From Halomonas ventosae (GTDB lineage: Bacteria > Pseudomonadota > Gammaproteobacteria > Pseudomonadales > Halomonadaceae), in contig NZ_SNZJ01000003.1 in assembly GCF_004363555.1 (NCBI RefSeq), positions 62,001 through 126,000 of the forward strand: a DNA stretch of 64,000 nt, read 5' to 3'. Position numbers and translations under genes: made by a program. Shown here in pieces: positions 30,149 to 39,859 of the stretch. Numbering within the stretch: position 1 is the stretch's first letter; every line of letters starts with the position of its first letter. The notes below the pieces were generated by a model, which searched no databases, was not told the DNA's origin, and saw nothing but the letters and a program-made list of their open reading frames with translations.

Positions 30149-32512
30149 ATGCTGACCCTGGACCGCAAGCTCCATCGCGACCTCTGGCGCCTGAAGGGCC
30201 AGGCCCTGGCCATCGCCGTGGTGATCGCCGGCGGGGTGATGACGCTAATCCTTGCCGTCACCACCCTGGAGGCGCTGACGGGCTCCCGAGACCGCTTCTA
30301 TGCCAGTCACCACTTCGCCGAGGTGTTTGCCGACGCCAAGCGCGCCCCCGCGGGGCTGATGCCCCGGCTGCAGGCGATCGAGGGGGTCAAGCGGATCGAG
30401 CCCCGGGTCAGGGCTGCGGTGCGACTGGCCGTGCCCGGCTTCGACGACCCCGTCCGCGGCCTGCTGGTGTCGATTCCCGACGGTCGCCAGCCGACCCTCA
30501 ACCGCCTGAAGCTCCTCGCCGGCGCCCTGCCGGAGGCCGGCCGCGACGACCAGGTGGTGGTCAGCGACGCCTTCGCCGAGGCGCACGACCTGGCGCCGGG
30601 CGATCCCCTCGAGGCGATCATCGACGGTCGCCAGACGCGGCTTCGGCTCTCCGGCATCGCCCTGAGCCCGGAACACCTCTACCAGGCCGCCCCTAGCGAC
30701 CTGATGCCGGACTACCGCCGCTATGCCGTGCTGTGGATGAACGAGCGCGCCCTGGCCAACGCCTACGACATGGAAGGGGCCTTCAACAGCCTGAGCCTGA
30801 CCCTCCAGGCCGGGGCCCGCCGGGAGGACGTGATCGACGCCCTGGACCTGGCCCTGGCCCGCTACGGCGGTACCGGCGCCCAGACCCGCCACGACCAGCA
30901 GTCCCACCGCTTCCTCGAGGAGGAGCTGGCCCAGCAGCGCCTGATGGCCACCGTGCTGCCGGCCATCTTCCTCTCGGTCTCGGCCTTCCTGCTCAACGTG
31001 GTGATGGGGCGCATCATCCAAACCCAGCGCGAGCAGCTCGCCGTGCTCAAGGCGTTCGGCTATCACGACGTGGAGCTGGCCCGCCACTACGCCCTGCTGG
31101 CCGGCGCCATCGTGCTGGCCGGCTGGGTGCTGGGCGTCACCCTCGGCGCCTGGGCCGCCAGCGGGATGGCCAGCCTCTACCGCGAGTACTTCCGCTTTCC
31201 CGAGATGGTCTTCCGGGTGCCGGCCTGGGCCCTGGCCCTGTCGCTCGGCGTGGTGCTCCTGGCCGCACTGACCGGCACCTGGCAGGCGGTGTGGCGGGCG
31301 GTCAGCCGCCCGCCGGCCGAGGCCATGCGCCCGCCGGCGCCCGCGCGGTTCCGCAAAAGCTGGCTCGAACGGGCGCTGCCGGCCGCCCTGCTCGGCCATG
31401 AGGGACGCATCATCCTGCGCAACCTCGCACGGCACCCGGCCAGGGCCGGCCTCTCGGTGGCCGGCATTGCCCTCTCCTGCGGGCTGCTGATGGTGGGCGC
31501 CTACCAGCTCGATGCCGTGGAGGCGATGCTCGACCAGCAGTATCGCAACGTGCTGCGCATGGACGTCGAGCTCACCTTCGTCGATGCCACCCCGGCGCGG
31601 GCCGTCGGCGAGCTTCGCCACCAGCCCGGCGTGATGGCGGTGGAACCCTGGCGCCGGGTGCCCGCCACCCTGGTCCACGGTCACCGCGAGGTCCGCACCA
31701 GCCTGCTGGGCCTGGAACCCATGCCGCAGCTGCGCCAGCTGCTCGACGCCGAGGGTCATGCCAGGCGGCTGCCCGAGGCGGGCCTGACCCTGACCCGCCA
31801 CCTCGCCGGGGAACTCGACGCCCGCATCGGCGACACCCTGGAGGTGGCCATCATGGAGGGTCGGCGTCGCCGGGTCCGCCTGCCGCTGGTGGCCCTGGTG
31901 GACGAGCCCCTGGGCACGGGCGCCTACCTGCGCCGGGAGCGCCTCAACGCCCTGATGGGCGAGGGGCCTGCCATCAGCGGGGCCTGGCTGCTGGTCGACC
32001 CCGGGCGCATGGACGAGCTCAATGCCGCCCTATGGGCCATGCCGGGCGTCGCCGCCATCGGGCTGCTCGCCGACGCCGAACGCGGCATCCGCGACTATCT
32101 CGACGAGACGCTGCTGATGGTCGCGCTGATCTTCGTCACCGTTGCCGGCTCCATCGCCTTCGGGGTGGTCTACAACGATGCGCGTATCGCCTTCGCCGAA
32201 CGTGCCCGGGAGCTGGCCACCCTGCAGGTGCTGGGCTACACCCGGGCCGAGGTGTCACGCATCCTGCTCGGCGAGATCGCCCTGCTGACGCTGGTCGCCA
32301 TCCCGCTGGGCTGGGCCATCGGCATCGCCTTTGCCCGGCTGCTCAACCAGGCCTTCAGCAGCGACCTCTACCGGATACCCCTGGTCTTCACGCCCCAGGC
32401 CTTCGGCATCGCCGCCGGCGGGGTGCTGGGCGCCTCGCTGCTGGTGGGCCTGCTGGTGGTCCGCCGCCTGGGCCGTCTCGACAGGATCCGCGTGCTCAAG
32501 GCCGTGGAGTGA
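30149..32512 (+). CDS. FtsX-family ABC permease, duplicated
   Basis: 787 residues: one membrane helix at about 20-40, a periplasmic domain of the MacB-PCD type, helices at about 270-380, a second periplasmic domain and four helices at the end. The layout is two FtsX units in tandem, as in LolE-like or YtrF-like long permeases. The ATG at 30149 lies 4 bp after the ATPase stop; the upstream ATG at 30128 would overlap that gene. It works with the ATPase and the adaptor downstream. Function inferred from context only. Confidence 0.87.
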   Translation: MLTLDRKLHRDLWRLKGQALAIAVVIAGGVMTLILAVTTLEALTGSRDRFYASHHFAEVFADAKRAPAGLMPRLQAIEGVKRIEPRVRAAVRLAVPGFDDPVRGLLVSIPDGRQPTLNRLKLLAGALPEAGRDDQVVVSDAFAEAHDLAPGDPLEAIIDGRQTRLRLSGIALSPEHLYQAAPSDLMPDYRRYAVLWMNERALANAYDMEGAFNSLSLTLQAGARREDVIDALDLALARYGGTGAQTRHDQQSHRFLEEELAQQRLMATVLPAIFLSVSAFLLNVVMGRIIQTQREQLAVLKAFGYHDVELARHYALLAGAIVLAGWVLGVTLGAWAASGMASLYREYFRFPEMVFRVPAWALALSLGVVLLAALTGTWQAVWRAVSRPPAEAMRPPAPARFRKSWLERALPAALLGHEGRIILRNLARHPARAGLSVAGIALSCGLLMVGAYQLDAVEAMLDQQYRNVLRMDVELTFVDATPARAVGELRHQPGVMAVEPWRRVPATLVHGHREVRTSLLGLEPMPQLRQLLDAEGHARRLPEAGLTLTRHLAGELDARIGDTLEVAIMEGRRRRVRLPLVALVDEPLGTGAYLRRERLNALMGEGPAISGAWLLVDPGRMDELNAALWAMPGVAAIGLLADAERGIRDYLDETLLMVALIFVTVAGSIAFGVVYNDARIAFAERARELATLQVLGYTRAEVSRILLGEIALLTLVAIPLGWAIGIAFARLLNQAFSSDLYRIPLVFTPQAFGIAAGGVLGASLLVGLLVVRRLGRLDRIRVLKAVE

Positions 32513-32539
32513 CCCGCACCGCACCACAGGAGATCCCTC

Positions 32540-33748
32540 ATGACATCACGCCAGCGCTGGACCCGACGTCTGCTGTGGACCGCCATGGGGCTGGCCCTGG
32601 TCATGGCCCTGGCCTGGGCGCTGCGCCCGGCCCCGGTGCCCGTCAGCGTGGCACCGGTGAGCGTCGGGCCCTTCATCGACTCGATCACCGAGGAGGGCCG
32701 TACCCGGCTGCGCGACACCTGGAACGTCTCGGTGCCCATCGCCGGCTATCTGCAGCGGGTGCTGCTCGAGGTAGGCGACGAGGTCGAGCGGGGCCAGGTG
32801 CTGTTTCGCCTCGAACCCAGCCCGGCCCCGGCCCTCGACCCGCGCTCCCGCCAGCAGGCCGAGGACGCCCTGCGGGCTGCCGAGGCGCGGCTCGAGGCGG
32901 CCCGCGCCAACCTGGAGACCGCCCGGGCCGAGCGCCGCTTCGCCGAGGCGGAGTACGAGCGCTACCGCCAGCTCCACCAGCGCAACCTGGTCTCCACCAC
33001 CGAGCTGGAGCAGCGCCAGAGCCAGCGTGACCGCCAGCGCGCCCTGGAGCGGGCCGCCGCATCCAGCGTCGAGGCGGCGAGCTTCGAGGTGGAAAGTGCC
33101 CGGGCCGTGCTGGCGGTGGCCAGCGGCCAGCGCGGCGACATCGAGCACCCGGAGCTCGAAGTGCGCGCCCCGATCGATGGCGTGGTGCTGGGCCGCTATC
33201 GCTGTTGCGAGGGGAGCGTGGCCGCCGGGGACCCGATCCTGGAGCTCGGCCGCCTCGACGACCTGGAGATCCAGGTCGACCTGCTTTCCATGGACGCCGT
33301 GCGCCTGCGCCCGGGGATGACAGTGCGCATCACCGGCTGGGGCGGCGAGCCCCTGGCGGGGAGCGTCCGGCGCATCGAGCCCGCCGGCTTCACCCGCATC
33401 TCCGCGCTCGGCGTCGACGAGCAGCGCGTGCCGGTGATCGTCGACTTCGACGCGGCGGTCGACCCCGCCGCCCTGGGGCTGGGCAGCGGCTTCCGGGTCG
33501 ACGTCGAGTTCCTGGTCTGGCAGGCCGAGGAGATCCTGCAGCTGCCCACCGGCGCACTGTTCCGCGAGGCCGGCCAGTGGACGGTGTTCGTGGTCGAGGA
33601 CGGGCGTGCCCTCAGCCGTCGGGTCGAGGTCAACCGGCGCAGCGGACTGGTCACCCAGGTCGTCGGCGGCCTCGAGCAGGGCGAGCGGGTCATCCTCCAT
33701 CCCGGCGAGCGGGTGGCGGAGGGCGTGCGGGTCCGCCCGGACCCCTGA
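32540..33748 (+). CDS. HlyD/RND-type periplasmic adaptor protein
   Basis: 402 residues. N-terminal membrane anchor (about 10-28), then barrel-sandwich (lipoyl-like) halves around a long coiled-coil hairpin (about 105-215: RQQAEDALRAAEARLEAARA and on), then a beta-barrel domain and a membrane-proximal domain. The pattern ITEEGRTRLRDTWNVSVPIA with LEVRAPIDGVVLGRY matches adaptors of MacA/RND type. AGGAG is upstream of the ATG. Third gene of the ABC unit; with MacB-like parts it may form a tripartite exporter. No outer-membrane channel gene is adjacent. Confidence 0.9.
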   Translation: MTSRQRWTRRLLWTAMGLALVMALAWALRPAPVPVSVAPVSVGPFIDSITEEGRTRLRDTWNVSVPIAGYLQRVLLEVGDEVERGQVLFRLEPSPAPALDPRSRQQAEDALRAAEARLEAARANLETARAERRFAEAEYERYRQLHQRNLVSTTELEQRQSQRDRQRALERAAASSVEAASFEVESARAVLAVASGQRGDIEHPELEVRAPIDGVVLGRYRCCEGSVAAGDPILELGRLDDLEIQVDLLSMDAVRLRPGMTVRITGWGGEPLAGSVRRIEPAGFTRISALGVDEQRVPVIVDFDAAVDPAALGLGSGFRVDVEFLVWQAEEILQLPTGALFREAGQWTVFVVEDGRALSRRVEVNRRSGLVTQVVGGLEQGERVILHPGERVAEGVRVRPDP

Positions 33749-33834
33749 GGGCCGCGGCCGCCGCCTTGCCCCCTCGCGGTGCACCGGTATCATGGCGCCA
33801 TCGCGTTTCCCATCCGCCGCCGACAGGAGCCCCC

Positions 33835-34887
33835 ATGCCCGCCCCGGTTTCCGCAGACTCCCCCGTGCTGGTGATCTACACCGGCGGCACCCTGGGCATG
33901 GTCGAGACCGCCCGCGGCCTGGCCCCGGCTGGCCACATCGAGGCGCGCCTGCGGCGCGCCCTGGCCAGCCTGCCTCCGGGCCGCCAGGCGAGCCTGCCGG
34001 CCTTCGAGGTGCTCGAGATCGACCGCCCCATCGACTCCAGCAGTGCCACGCCCGATGACTGGCAACGGCTCGCCTCCCTGGTGGCGCGGCGCTACCGGCA
34101 GCATGCCGGCATCGTCATCCTCCACGGCACCGATACCCTGGCCTGGACGGCCTCGAGCCTGGCCTTCCAGCTGCCGGGGCTGGATCGCCCGGTGATCCTC
34201 ACCGGCGCCATGCGCCCCCTGGAGGCCGAGGGCAGCGATGCCGCGGCCAACATCGAGGACGCCCTGCGCTTCGCGGTCACCCCGCGCCTGCAGGAGGTGG
34301 CAATCTGCTTCGCCGGCAAGCTGCTGCGTGGCTGCCGCTCCCGCAAGTGGCGGACCCGGGAGGCCGACGCCTTCACCAGCCCCAACCAGCCGCTGCTAGG
34401 CGAGCGAGTCGACGACGAGGTCGTGCTCTATCCGGGGCGCGGCCTGGCGGACCACCAGCGGGGCGCCCCGCGCTTCGAGCTGGCCGACTATGCGCCGCTG
34501 GCGGCGGGGGGCGTGGTACGCCTGGCCCTCTGGCCGGGCATCCAGGCCTGGCAGGTCGAGGCCTGGTTGCGCGACGACCGGGTCCGGGGCGCCGTGCTCG
34601 AGGTGTGGGGTGGCGGCAACCTGCCCGACGACCCGGCGCTGGCCGGCGCGCTCGCCCGCGCCAGCGGCGAGGGCAAGCTGCTGGCGGCCCTCAGCCAGTG
34701 CCCCCAGGGTCCGGTGGCCTTCGGTGCCTACGCTGCGGGACAGGGGCTGGCCGAGGCGGGGGTGCTCTCGGCGGATGACATGACCCCGGAGGCCACCTTC
34801 ACCAAGCTGGTCCACCTGCTCGCCCTTCCGCTCCCGGAGGAGGAGCGGCGACGGCGCTTTCTCACGCCGCTCGCCGGCGAGCGATAG
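33835..34887 (+). CDS. L-asparaginase, type I (cytoplasmic)
   Basis: 350 residues. First catalytic motif YTGGTLGM (Thr at about 16), second HGTDT (97-101), then ILTGAMRP. No signal peptide, so cytoplasmic AnsA type. The reaction is asparagine to aspartate plus ammonia; some relatives act on other amides. The ATG at 33835 has AGGAG upstream; the longer reading in this frame lies in the HlyD gene. An 86-bp gap without a clear terminator separates it from the adaptor gene. Confidence 0.9.
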   Translation: MPAPVSADSPVLVIYTGGTLGMVETARGLAPAGHIEARLRRALASLPPGRQASLPAFEVLEIDRPIDSSSATPDDWQRLASLVARRYRQHAGIVILHGTDTLAWTASSLAFQLPGLDRPVILTGAMRPLEAEGSDAAANIEDALRFAVTPRLQEVAICFAGKLLRGCRSRKWRTREADAFTSPNQPLLGERVDDEVVLYPGRGLADHQRGAPRFELADYAPLAAGGVVRLALWPGIQAWQVEAWLRDDRVRGAVLEVWGGGNLPDDPALAGALARASGEGKLLAALSQCPQGPVAFGAYAAGQGLAEAGVLSADDMTPEATFTKLVHLLALPLPEEERRRRFLTPLAGER

Positions 34888-34978
34888 GGCGTCGACGGCA
34901 GCGTTGACGGGCGTCAAGCACGGCATCCCGGAAGTCGCTAAGGTGGGAATATCTCGACAGGACAGCAGGAGTCACGCC

Positions 34979-35215
34979 ATGGAACACCCCGACCACCCCT
35001 TCACCGAACTCTTCGAGCAGCTCGGCCTTGCCTCGGATCCCGCAGCGATCAAGCGCTTCATCGACCGCCATGCCCCCCTTCCCGAGGACGTCGCCCTGCC
35101 CGATGCGCCCTGCTGGAACGAGGGCCAGGCGGAGTTCCTGCGCGAGGCCCTGGAGGAAGACGCCGACTGGGCCGAGGTGGTCGACCACCTCAACACCTCG
35201 CTGCGCAAGGGCTGA
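34979..35215 (+). CDS. DUF2789 family protein
   Basis: 78-residue acidic protein. The order HPFTELFEQLGL, IKRFIDRHAPLPEDVAL, DAPCWNEGQAEFLREAL, EEDADWAEVVDHLN is the DUF2789 signature. Function unknown. The ATG at 34979 has AGGAG eight bases upstream; an earlier ATG at 34904 has none. Convergent to the small membrane protein at 35233. Confidence 0.85.
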   Translation: MEHPDHPFTELFEQLGLASDPAAIKRFIDRHAPLPEDVALPDAPCWNEGQAEFLREALEEDADWAEVVDHLNTSLRKG

Positions 35216-35232
35216 GCCGGCGGTCGCGGTCG

Positions 35233-35388
35233 TCAGGCAGGCGGGGAGGCCCCGCCCCGGGGATCCTCGGAGGGAGAGAGTTCCTCCGGCGGCAGGCGTG
35301 GCATGGACGCCACGCGTCGATCCACCAGGTGCAGCAGCCAGAGCTGTCCCGCCAGGACGGCAAGACACCAGAGAAGACCAGTGATCAT
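35233..35388 (-). CDS. Small membrane protein, 51 residues
   Basis: A reading frame of 51 codons on the minus strand. Residues 2-22 form one hydrophobic helix (ITGLLWCLAVLAGQLWLLHLV) followed by a positively charged flank (DRR) and a Pro/Glu/Ser-rich tail. AGGA lies eight bases before the ATG. It sits between a DUF2789 gene and a SRPBCC gene and fills most of that gap. No family recognised. The single helix, charged flank and ribosome site support a real gene. Confidence 0.6.
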   Translation of the reverse strand: MITGLLWCLAVLAGQLWLLHLVDRRVASMPRLPPEELSPSEDPRGGASPPA

Positions 35389-35497
35389 GGGTGGATCCTC
35401 GCGCAGGCCGACGGCCTGGGTCCCCCCATCATAGCCCTGGCAGCGGGCGGCGGTAAGATAGGCCGCTAATTGATTTTGGTGATCACTGCCGCCGGAT

Positions 35498-35908
35498 TCA
35501 TAGCCGCGCCTCGACCCGCTCCAGGATCTGCCGGCTGACCTTGCCGACCAGCGGCCGTGCCGCCCGGTTGACGGCCTTCTCCAGCAGGCGATTGCGGATG
35601 GCGTAGGTCAGGGTCAGGGCCACCTCGGTGCCCCCCGCCACGGGCGTGAGGCGATAGCAGCCCCGGTTGTGCACCCCGTCCAGCGACTCCCAGGCCAGCA
35701 CCTCTGGGGCGCGCGCCTCGGTGATCGCCACGTCGAAGGTCCAGTCCATGCCCACGGCGTGGACATGCCAGCGATAGCGGTCCTCCCCCAGCGGCTCGAT
35801 GGCCTGGATCAGGTCGGAGTAGTCGGCAAAGTCCTCGACCCGCTCGAGCAGGGCGAAGACCCGGTCGGGCGGTGCCTTGAGAATCGCGCTGTGTTCGATG
35901 GTGGCCAT
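35498..35908 (-). CDS. SRPBCC (START-like) family protein
   Basis: 136 residues, one SRPBCC ligand-binding fold: MATIEHSAILKAPPDRVFAL at the start, WTFDVAITEARAPEVLAWES in the middle and the long C-terminal helix (NRAARPLVGKVSRQILERVE). Similar to polyketide-cyclase-like proteins that bind hydrophobic ligands; the ligand is unknown. AGGGAG lies four bases before the ATG. Single gene; the downstream small protein on the same strand is separated by 109 bp. Confidence 0.85.
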   Translation of the reverse strand: MATIEHSAILKAPPDRVFALLERVEDFADYSDLIQAIEPLGEDRYRWHVHAVGMDWTFDVAITEARAPEVLAWESLDGVHNRGCYRLTPVAGGTEVALTLTYAIRNRLLEKAVNRAARPLVGKVSRQILERVEARL

Positions 35909-35982
35909 GCCGCTCCCTGTTCGAAGAACAATCGATGCCTACCATGTCGCCGGCGGCCGTGGATGTCCAGCCGCCGCCCGGC

Positions 35983-37419
35983 TCAGAGGTCGCGCATCAG
36001 CAGCGCGAACTCGATCCGCTCCGTCGCGATGGGCTCGCCCGGCACCGGGATGCGCACCACGTGGCCGGAGCCGGGCGCGGCGTCCACGGATTCGCCGCGG
36101 CGGTTCTCGATATGCTCGAGCACGAAGCGGCGGTTGCCACCCGGCAGCATCAGCTCCATACCGTCGCCGACCTCGAAGCGGTTCTTGACGTCGACCTCGA
36201 GCACGCCGCGGTCCGGGTCGTAGCCGATCACCTCGCCGACGAACTGCTGGTGCACCCCCACCGAGTTGCCCTGCTCGTAGTTCTGGTACTCGTCGTGGAC
36301 GTGGCGGCGGTAGAAGCCCTCCGTGTAGCCGCGGTTGGCCAGGTTGTCGAGCTCGTCCATCAGGCGCATGTCGAAGGGGCGGCCGGCCACGGCATCATCG
36401 ATGGCGCGCCGATAGACCTGGGCGGTGCGCGCCACGTAGTAGTGGGACTTGGTACGCCCCTCGATCTTCAGCGAGGTGACGCCCATCTCCGTGAGCCGCG
36501 GCACGTGCTGCACGGCGCGCAGGTCCTTGGAGTTCATGATGTAGGTGCCGTGCTCGTCCTCGAACACCGGCATCAGCTCGCCGGGGCGGGTGCGGTCCTC
36601 GATCAGCGCCGAGAGCTCGTCCTGGCCCTCCACGCCGCCCGCGGTGGCGGTGCTCGCCATCGCCTCGATCGGCTGGGCACTGCCGCCGCCGGAGGCAATC
36701 AGGCCGCCCTGCCGCCCCCCGTCCTGGGGCGTCCAGATGCCGCTGCCGGCATGGGCGCGGGCCGAGTTGGCCGGCACCAGGTCGCCGGTCTCGTCGTGGG
36801 CGGCGGCCACGGTGTTGTACTTCCAGCGGCAGGCGTTGGTGCAGGTGCCCTGGTTGGGGTCGCGGTGGTTGAAGTAGCCGGAGAGCAGGCAGCGGCCGGA
36901 ATAGGCGATGCACAGCGCGCCGTGGACAAAGGTCTCGATCTCCAGGTCGGGACACTCGGCGCGGATCTCGGCGATCTCGGCGAGCGACAGCTCACGCGAC
37001 AGGATGATGCGGCTGATGCCCTGCTGCTGCCAGAAACGCGCCGCCGCCCAGTTGACCACGTTGGACTGCACCGACAGGTGGATCACCTGGTCCGGCCAGC
37101 GCTCGCGGATCATCATGATCAGGCCCGGGTCTGACATGATCAGCGCGTCCGGGCCGGCCTCGATCACCGGCTCCATGTCGCGCAGGTAGGTCTTCAACTT
37201 GCTGTTGTGCGGCGCGATGTTCGAGGCCACGTAGAACTGCTTGCCCCGCTCATGGGCGTAGGCGATGCCCTTGTGCAGGTTGTCGATCTTGAAGTCGTTG
37301 TTGCGCACCCTCAGCGAGTAGCGCGGCTGGCCGGCATAGACCGCATCCGCGCCATAGGCGAAGGCGTAGCGCATGTTCTTGAACGTTCCCGCGGGGGAGA
37401 GCAGTTCGGGGGCTTGCAT
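35983..37419 (-). CDS. trhP: Peptidase-U32-like tRNA hydroxylation protein TrhP (YegQ)
   Basis: 478 residues of the U32 family, YegQ branch (E. coli YegQ is TrhP, which makes 5-hydroxyuridine at position 34 of some tRNAs, with prephenate). Conserved elements: PELLSPAGTFKNMRYAFAYG, the Cys-rich block CIAYSGRCLLSGYFNHRDPN then QGTCTNACRW, and EGRTKSHYYVARTAQVYR. The Cys residues of that block may carry an Fe-S cluster. First of several tRNA-modification genes here; it points away from queC, across a 213-bp gap containing a 3-copy heptamer repeat. Confidence 0.9.
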   Translation of the reverse strand: MQAPELLSPAGTFKNMRYAFAYGADAVYAGQPRYSLRVRNNDFKIDNLHKGIAYAHERGKQFYVASNIAPHNSKLKTYLRDMEPVIEAGPDALIMSDPGLIMMIRERWPDQVIHLSVQSNVVNWAAARFWQQQGISRIILSRELSLAEIAEIRAECPDLEIETFVHGALCIAYSGRCLLSGYFNHRDPNQGTCTNACRWKYNTVAAAHDETGDLVPANSARAHAGSGIWTPQDGGRQGGLIASGGGSAQPIEAMASTATAGGVEGQDELSALIEDRTRPGELMPVFEDEHGTYIMNSKDLRAVQHVPRLTEMGVTSLKIEGRTKSHYYVARTAQVYRRAIDDAVAGRPFDMRLMDELDNLANRGYTEGFYRRHVHDEYQNYEQGNSVGVHQQFVGEVIGYDPDRGVLEVDVKNRFEVGDGMELMLPGGNRRFVLEHIENRRGESVDAAPGSGHVVRIPVPGEPIATERIEFALLMRDL

Positions 37420-37498
37420 AGAAGGTCACCGTTGTCAGGACGATGGCGCACGACGGCGCAGGGTGTGAAGGGGGCGCGATTATAGCAGGACAAGGGCC

Positions 37499-37519
37499 GA
37501 ACGCCGAACGCCGAACGCC
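37499..37519. repeat. Tandem heptamer, three copies of GAACGCC
   Basis: Three perfect copies of GAACGCC at 37499-37519, preceded by GGCC. It lies between divergent trhP and queC, 114 bp before the queC start. One base different from the 14-copy heptamer (GAGCGCC) at 60745-60842. Confidence 0.85.
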
Positions 37520-37632
37520 GGAGACTGGAGTTCCCCGGGGCCGGCAGGTCACGTAGACTGTGGCCGTTTCCGGACCGGACCCCGGATCGCCGCGCAAGCG
37601 GCCCGACAAATTCTCCGACCAGAGCTCCCGCC

Positions 37633-38346
37633 ATGAACGACGCTTCTACACCTGCCACCGTGGTGATCTACTCCGGCGGCATGGATTCCTATACCGTGCT
37701 GCACCGGGCCCTGCGCGAGGGGCGCGAGGTCCACGCCCTCTCCTTCGACTACGGCCAGCGACACGCCCGCGAGCTCGAGGTGGCCGCGCGCGTCTGCCGC
37801 AATCTCGGCGTGCCCCACCAGGTGGTGGACATCCGCGCGATCCATGGTCTGATCGACGCCTCGGCGCTCACCGACGCCCGCCGCGCGTTGCCCGAGGGCG
37901 ACTACGCGGAGGAGAACCTCACCGCTACCGTGGTGCCCAACCGCAACATGATCCTGCTCTCGCTGGCCATCGCCAAGGCGGTCAACATCGGCGCCGGACG
38001 GGTCGACTATGGCGCCCACGGCGGCGACCACGTGCTCTACCCCGACTGTCGACCGGAATTCGTCGAGGCGATGAACGCGGTGGCCGGCATCGCCAACTTC
38101 CAGGCCGTCGAGATCCACACGCCCTACCTGCAGGCCGGCAAGGCGGAGATCCTCGCCGACGGCCTGGCCATGGGGCTCGACTACGCCGACACCTGGACCT
38201 GCTACCGGGGGGAGGCGCTGGCCTGCGGACGCTGCGGCAGCTGTCGCGAGCGCCTGGCCGCCTTTGCCGCCAATGACGCCACGGATCCCCTCGGCTATTG
38301 TCAGCGGCCCGACCCCGCCGCCGAACCGGCCAAGGGGGGCGAGTGA
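37633..38346 (+). CDS. queC: 7-cyano-7-deazaguanine synthase
   Basis: 237 residues. PP-loop ATPase motif SGGMDS (14-19), then [27 protein letters not shown] and the C-terminal zinc-site cysteines [19 protein letters not shown]. Converts 7-carboxy-7-deazaguanine to preQ0 using ATP and ammonia, in queuosine synthesis. First gene of queC-queE-queD plus a Cys-cluster gene, each overlapping the next by one to four bases. Confidence 0.94.
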   Translation: MNDASTPATVVIYSGGMDSYTVLHRALREGREVHALSFDYGQRHARELEVAARVCRNLGVPHQVVDIRAIHGLIDASALTDARRALPEGDYAEENLTATVVPNRNMILLSLAIAKAVNIGAGRVDYGAHGGDHVLYPDCRPEFVEAMNAVAGIANFQAVEIHTPYLQAGKAEILADGLAMGLDYADTWTCYRGEALACGRCGSCRERLAAFAANDATDPLGYCQRPDPAAEPAKGGE

Positions 38347-39014
38347 TGTACCACGTCAAGGAGGCCTTCTACACCCTGCAAGGCGAGGGCGGCCAGGCGG
38401 GTCGCGCCAGCGTCTTCTGCCGTTTCTCGGGCTGCAACCTCTGGTCAGGCCGCGAGGCGGATCGCACCAGTGCGGCCTGCCGCTTCTGTGACACCGACTT
38501 CATCGGCACCGACGGCCAGAACGGTGGGCGCTTCAGCAGCGCCGAGGCACTGGCCAACCACCTGGCCGCGCTCTGGCCCGACCAGGACGGCCATGATGGG
38601 AGAGCCGCCACCCCCTATGTGGTCTTTACCGGCGGTGAGCCGCTGCTGCAGCTCGACGAGGCGCTGATCCGCGAGATGCACGCCTGCGGCTTCGAGGTGG
38701 CCGTGGAGACCAACGGCACCCTGCCCGCCCCCGCCGGCATCGACTGGCTCTGCATCAGCCCCAAGGGCGACAACGCCCTGGCGATCACCGCGGGCAACGA
38801 GCTGAAGCTGGTCCATCCCCAGGCCGACGCCCCGCCGACGCGCTTCACCCGGCTCGACTTCGACCACTTCTTCCTGCAGCCGATGGCTACCGGGCCGGCC
38901 GTTCCCTCGGGCGACGCCCTGCCCGACACCCTGGCCGAGACCGTGGCCTACTGCCTGGCCCACCCCCGGTGGCGGCTGTCGCTGCAGACCCACAAGATCG
39001 CGGGGATCGACTGA
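38346..39014 (+). CDS. queE: 7-carboxy-7-deazaguanine synthase (radical SAM), CX14CX2C type
   Basis: 222 residues. The Fe-S cluster motif is Cys30, 45 and 48 (CX14CX2C), not the CX3CX2C of most radical SAM enzymes; the long spacing is known for the Burkholderia QueE group. VFTGGEPLLQ and VAVETNGTLPAP are the SAM- and substrate-site segments. Converts 6-carboxytetrahydropterin to 7-carboxy-7-deazaguanine. Starts on the last base of the queC stop codon (TGATG). Confidence 0.93.
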   Translation: MYHVKEAFYTLQGEGGQAGRASVFCRFSGCNLWSGREADRTSAACRFCDTDFIGTDGQNGGRFSSAEALANHLAALWPDQDGHDGRAATPYVVFTGGEPLLQLDEALIREMHACGFEVAVETNGTLPAPAGIDWLCISPKGDNALAITAGNELKLVHPQADAPPTRFTRLDFDHFFLQPMATGPAVPSGDALPDTLAETVAYCLAHPRWRLSLQTHKIAGID

Positions 39015-39859
39015 TGACGCTCTTCGTCAACCGCCTCACCCATCTCGATGTCTCGCTCTGGTGCCCGCGGCGGGGCCTGGTCGGCGCCAGCTGGCAGGTC
39101 GACGCGGAACTCGACGGCGAGCTCGGTGAGGACGGCATGCTGTTCGACTTCGGCGAGGTGAAACCCTGGATCAAGTCGCGACTGGATGGCGACCTCGACC
39201 ATACCCTGCTGGTCCCCACCCGGGCCCAGGGAGTGACGCTCCACGACTGCCGGGAGGGGCTCTGCGTGCGCAGCGAGCGACCCTACCCGCTGGAGGTGCG
39301 TGCTCCGCGCCAGGCGCTGAGCCTGCTGCCCTGGCGCGAGATCACCCCGGAGCGACTCGCCGGCCACCTGGCCACCGAGCTGATGCGCCGCCCGCCGCCG
39401 CGGGTCAGCGACATCCGCCTGAGGCTTAGCGAGGAGGCCATCGAGGGGCCAGCCTACAGCTACAGCCATGGCCTGAAGCAGCATGCCGGCAACTGCCAGC
39501 GCATCGCCCATGGCCATCGTTCGCGCCTGGAGGTCTGGCAGCAGGGGCAGCGCGTCCCGGCCCTCGAGCAGCACTGGGCCGAGTGGCTGGCCGACCGCTA
39601 CCTGGTGGACGAGGCGGATGTCGTCGACGACGACGCGCCCGGCTTCCGCGACCAGCTGAGCTGCCGCTACCGCGCCGAGCAGGGGCACTTCTTCATCCGG
39701 CTCCCGCGCAGTCGCTGCGCGGTGCTGCCGACGCCGACCACGGTGGAACACATCGCCGCCTGGCTGGCCGGGGCCATCGCCCGGGAGAGCGGCCAGGCCA
39801 CGCGGGTCCAGGCCTTCGAGGGCATCGACAAGGGCGCCATCGCCGAGGCCCGGCCATGA
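39014..39859 (+). CDS. queD: 6-carboxytetrahydropterin synthase, two-domain long form
   Basis: 281 residues, twice the usual 120-140. The C-terminal half holds the working site: SYSHGLKQHAGNCQRIAHGH, with the catalytic Cys in GNC and the zinc HxH in HGH. The N-terminal half is a related but degraded copy: it keeps THLD and a Cys (SLWCPRRGLVG), but VGASW stands where HGH is expected. The long form occurs in some Gammaproteobacteria. Makes the QueE substrate from dihydroneopterin triphosphate. Starts with ATGA overlap after queE. Confidence 0.88.
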   Translation: MTLFVNRLTHLDVSLWCPRRGLVGASWQVDAELDGELGEDGMLFDFGEVKPWIKSRLDGDLDHTLLVPTRAQGVTLHDCREGLCVRSERPYPLEVRAPRQALSLLPWREITPERLAGHLATELMRRPPPRVSDIRLRLSEEAIEGPAYSYSHGLKQHAGNCQRIAHGHRSRLEVWQQGQRVPALEQHWAEWLADRYLVDEADVVDDDAPGFRDQLSCRYRAEQGHFFIRLPRSRCAVLPTPTTVEHIAAWLAGAIARESGQATRVQAFEGIDKGAIAEARP

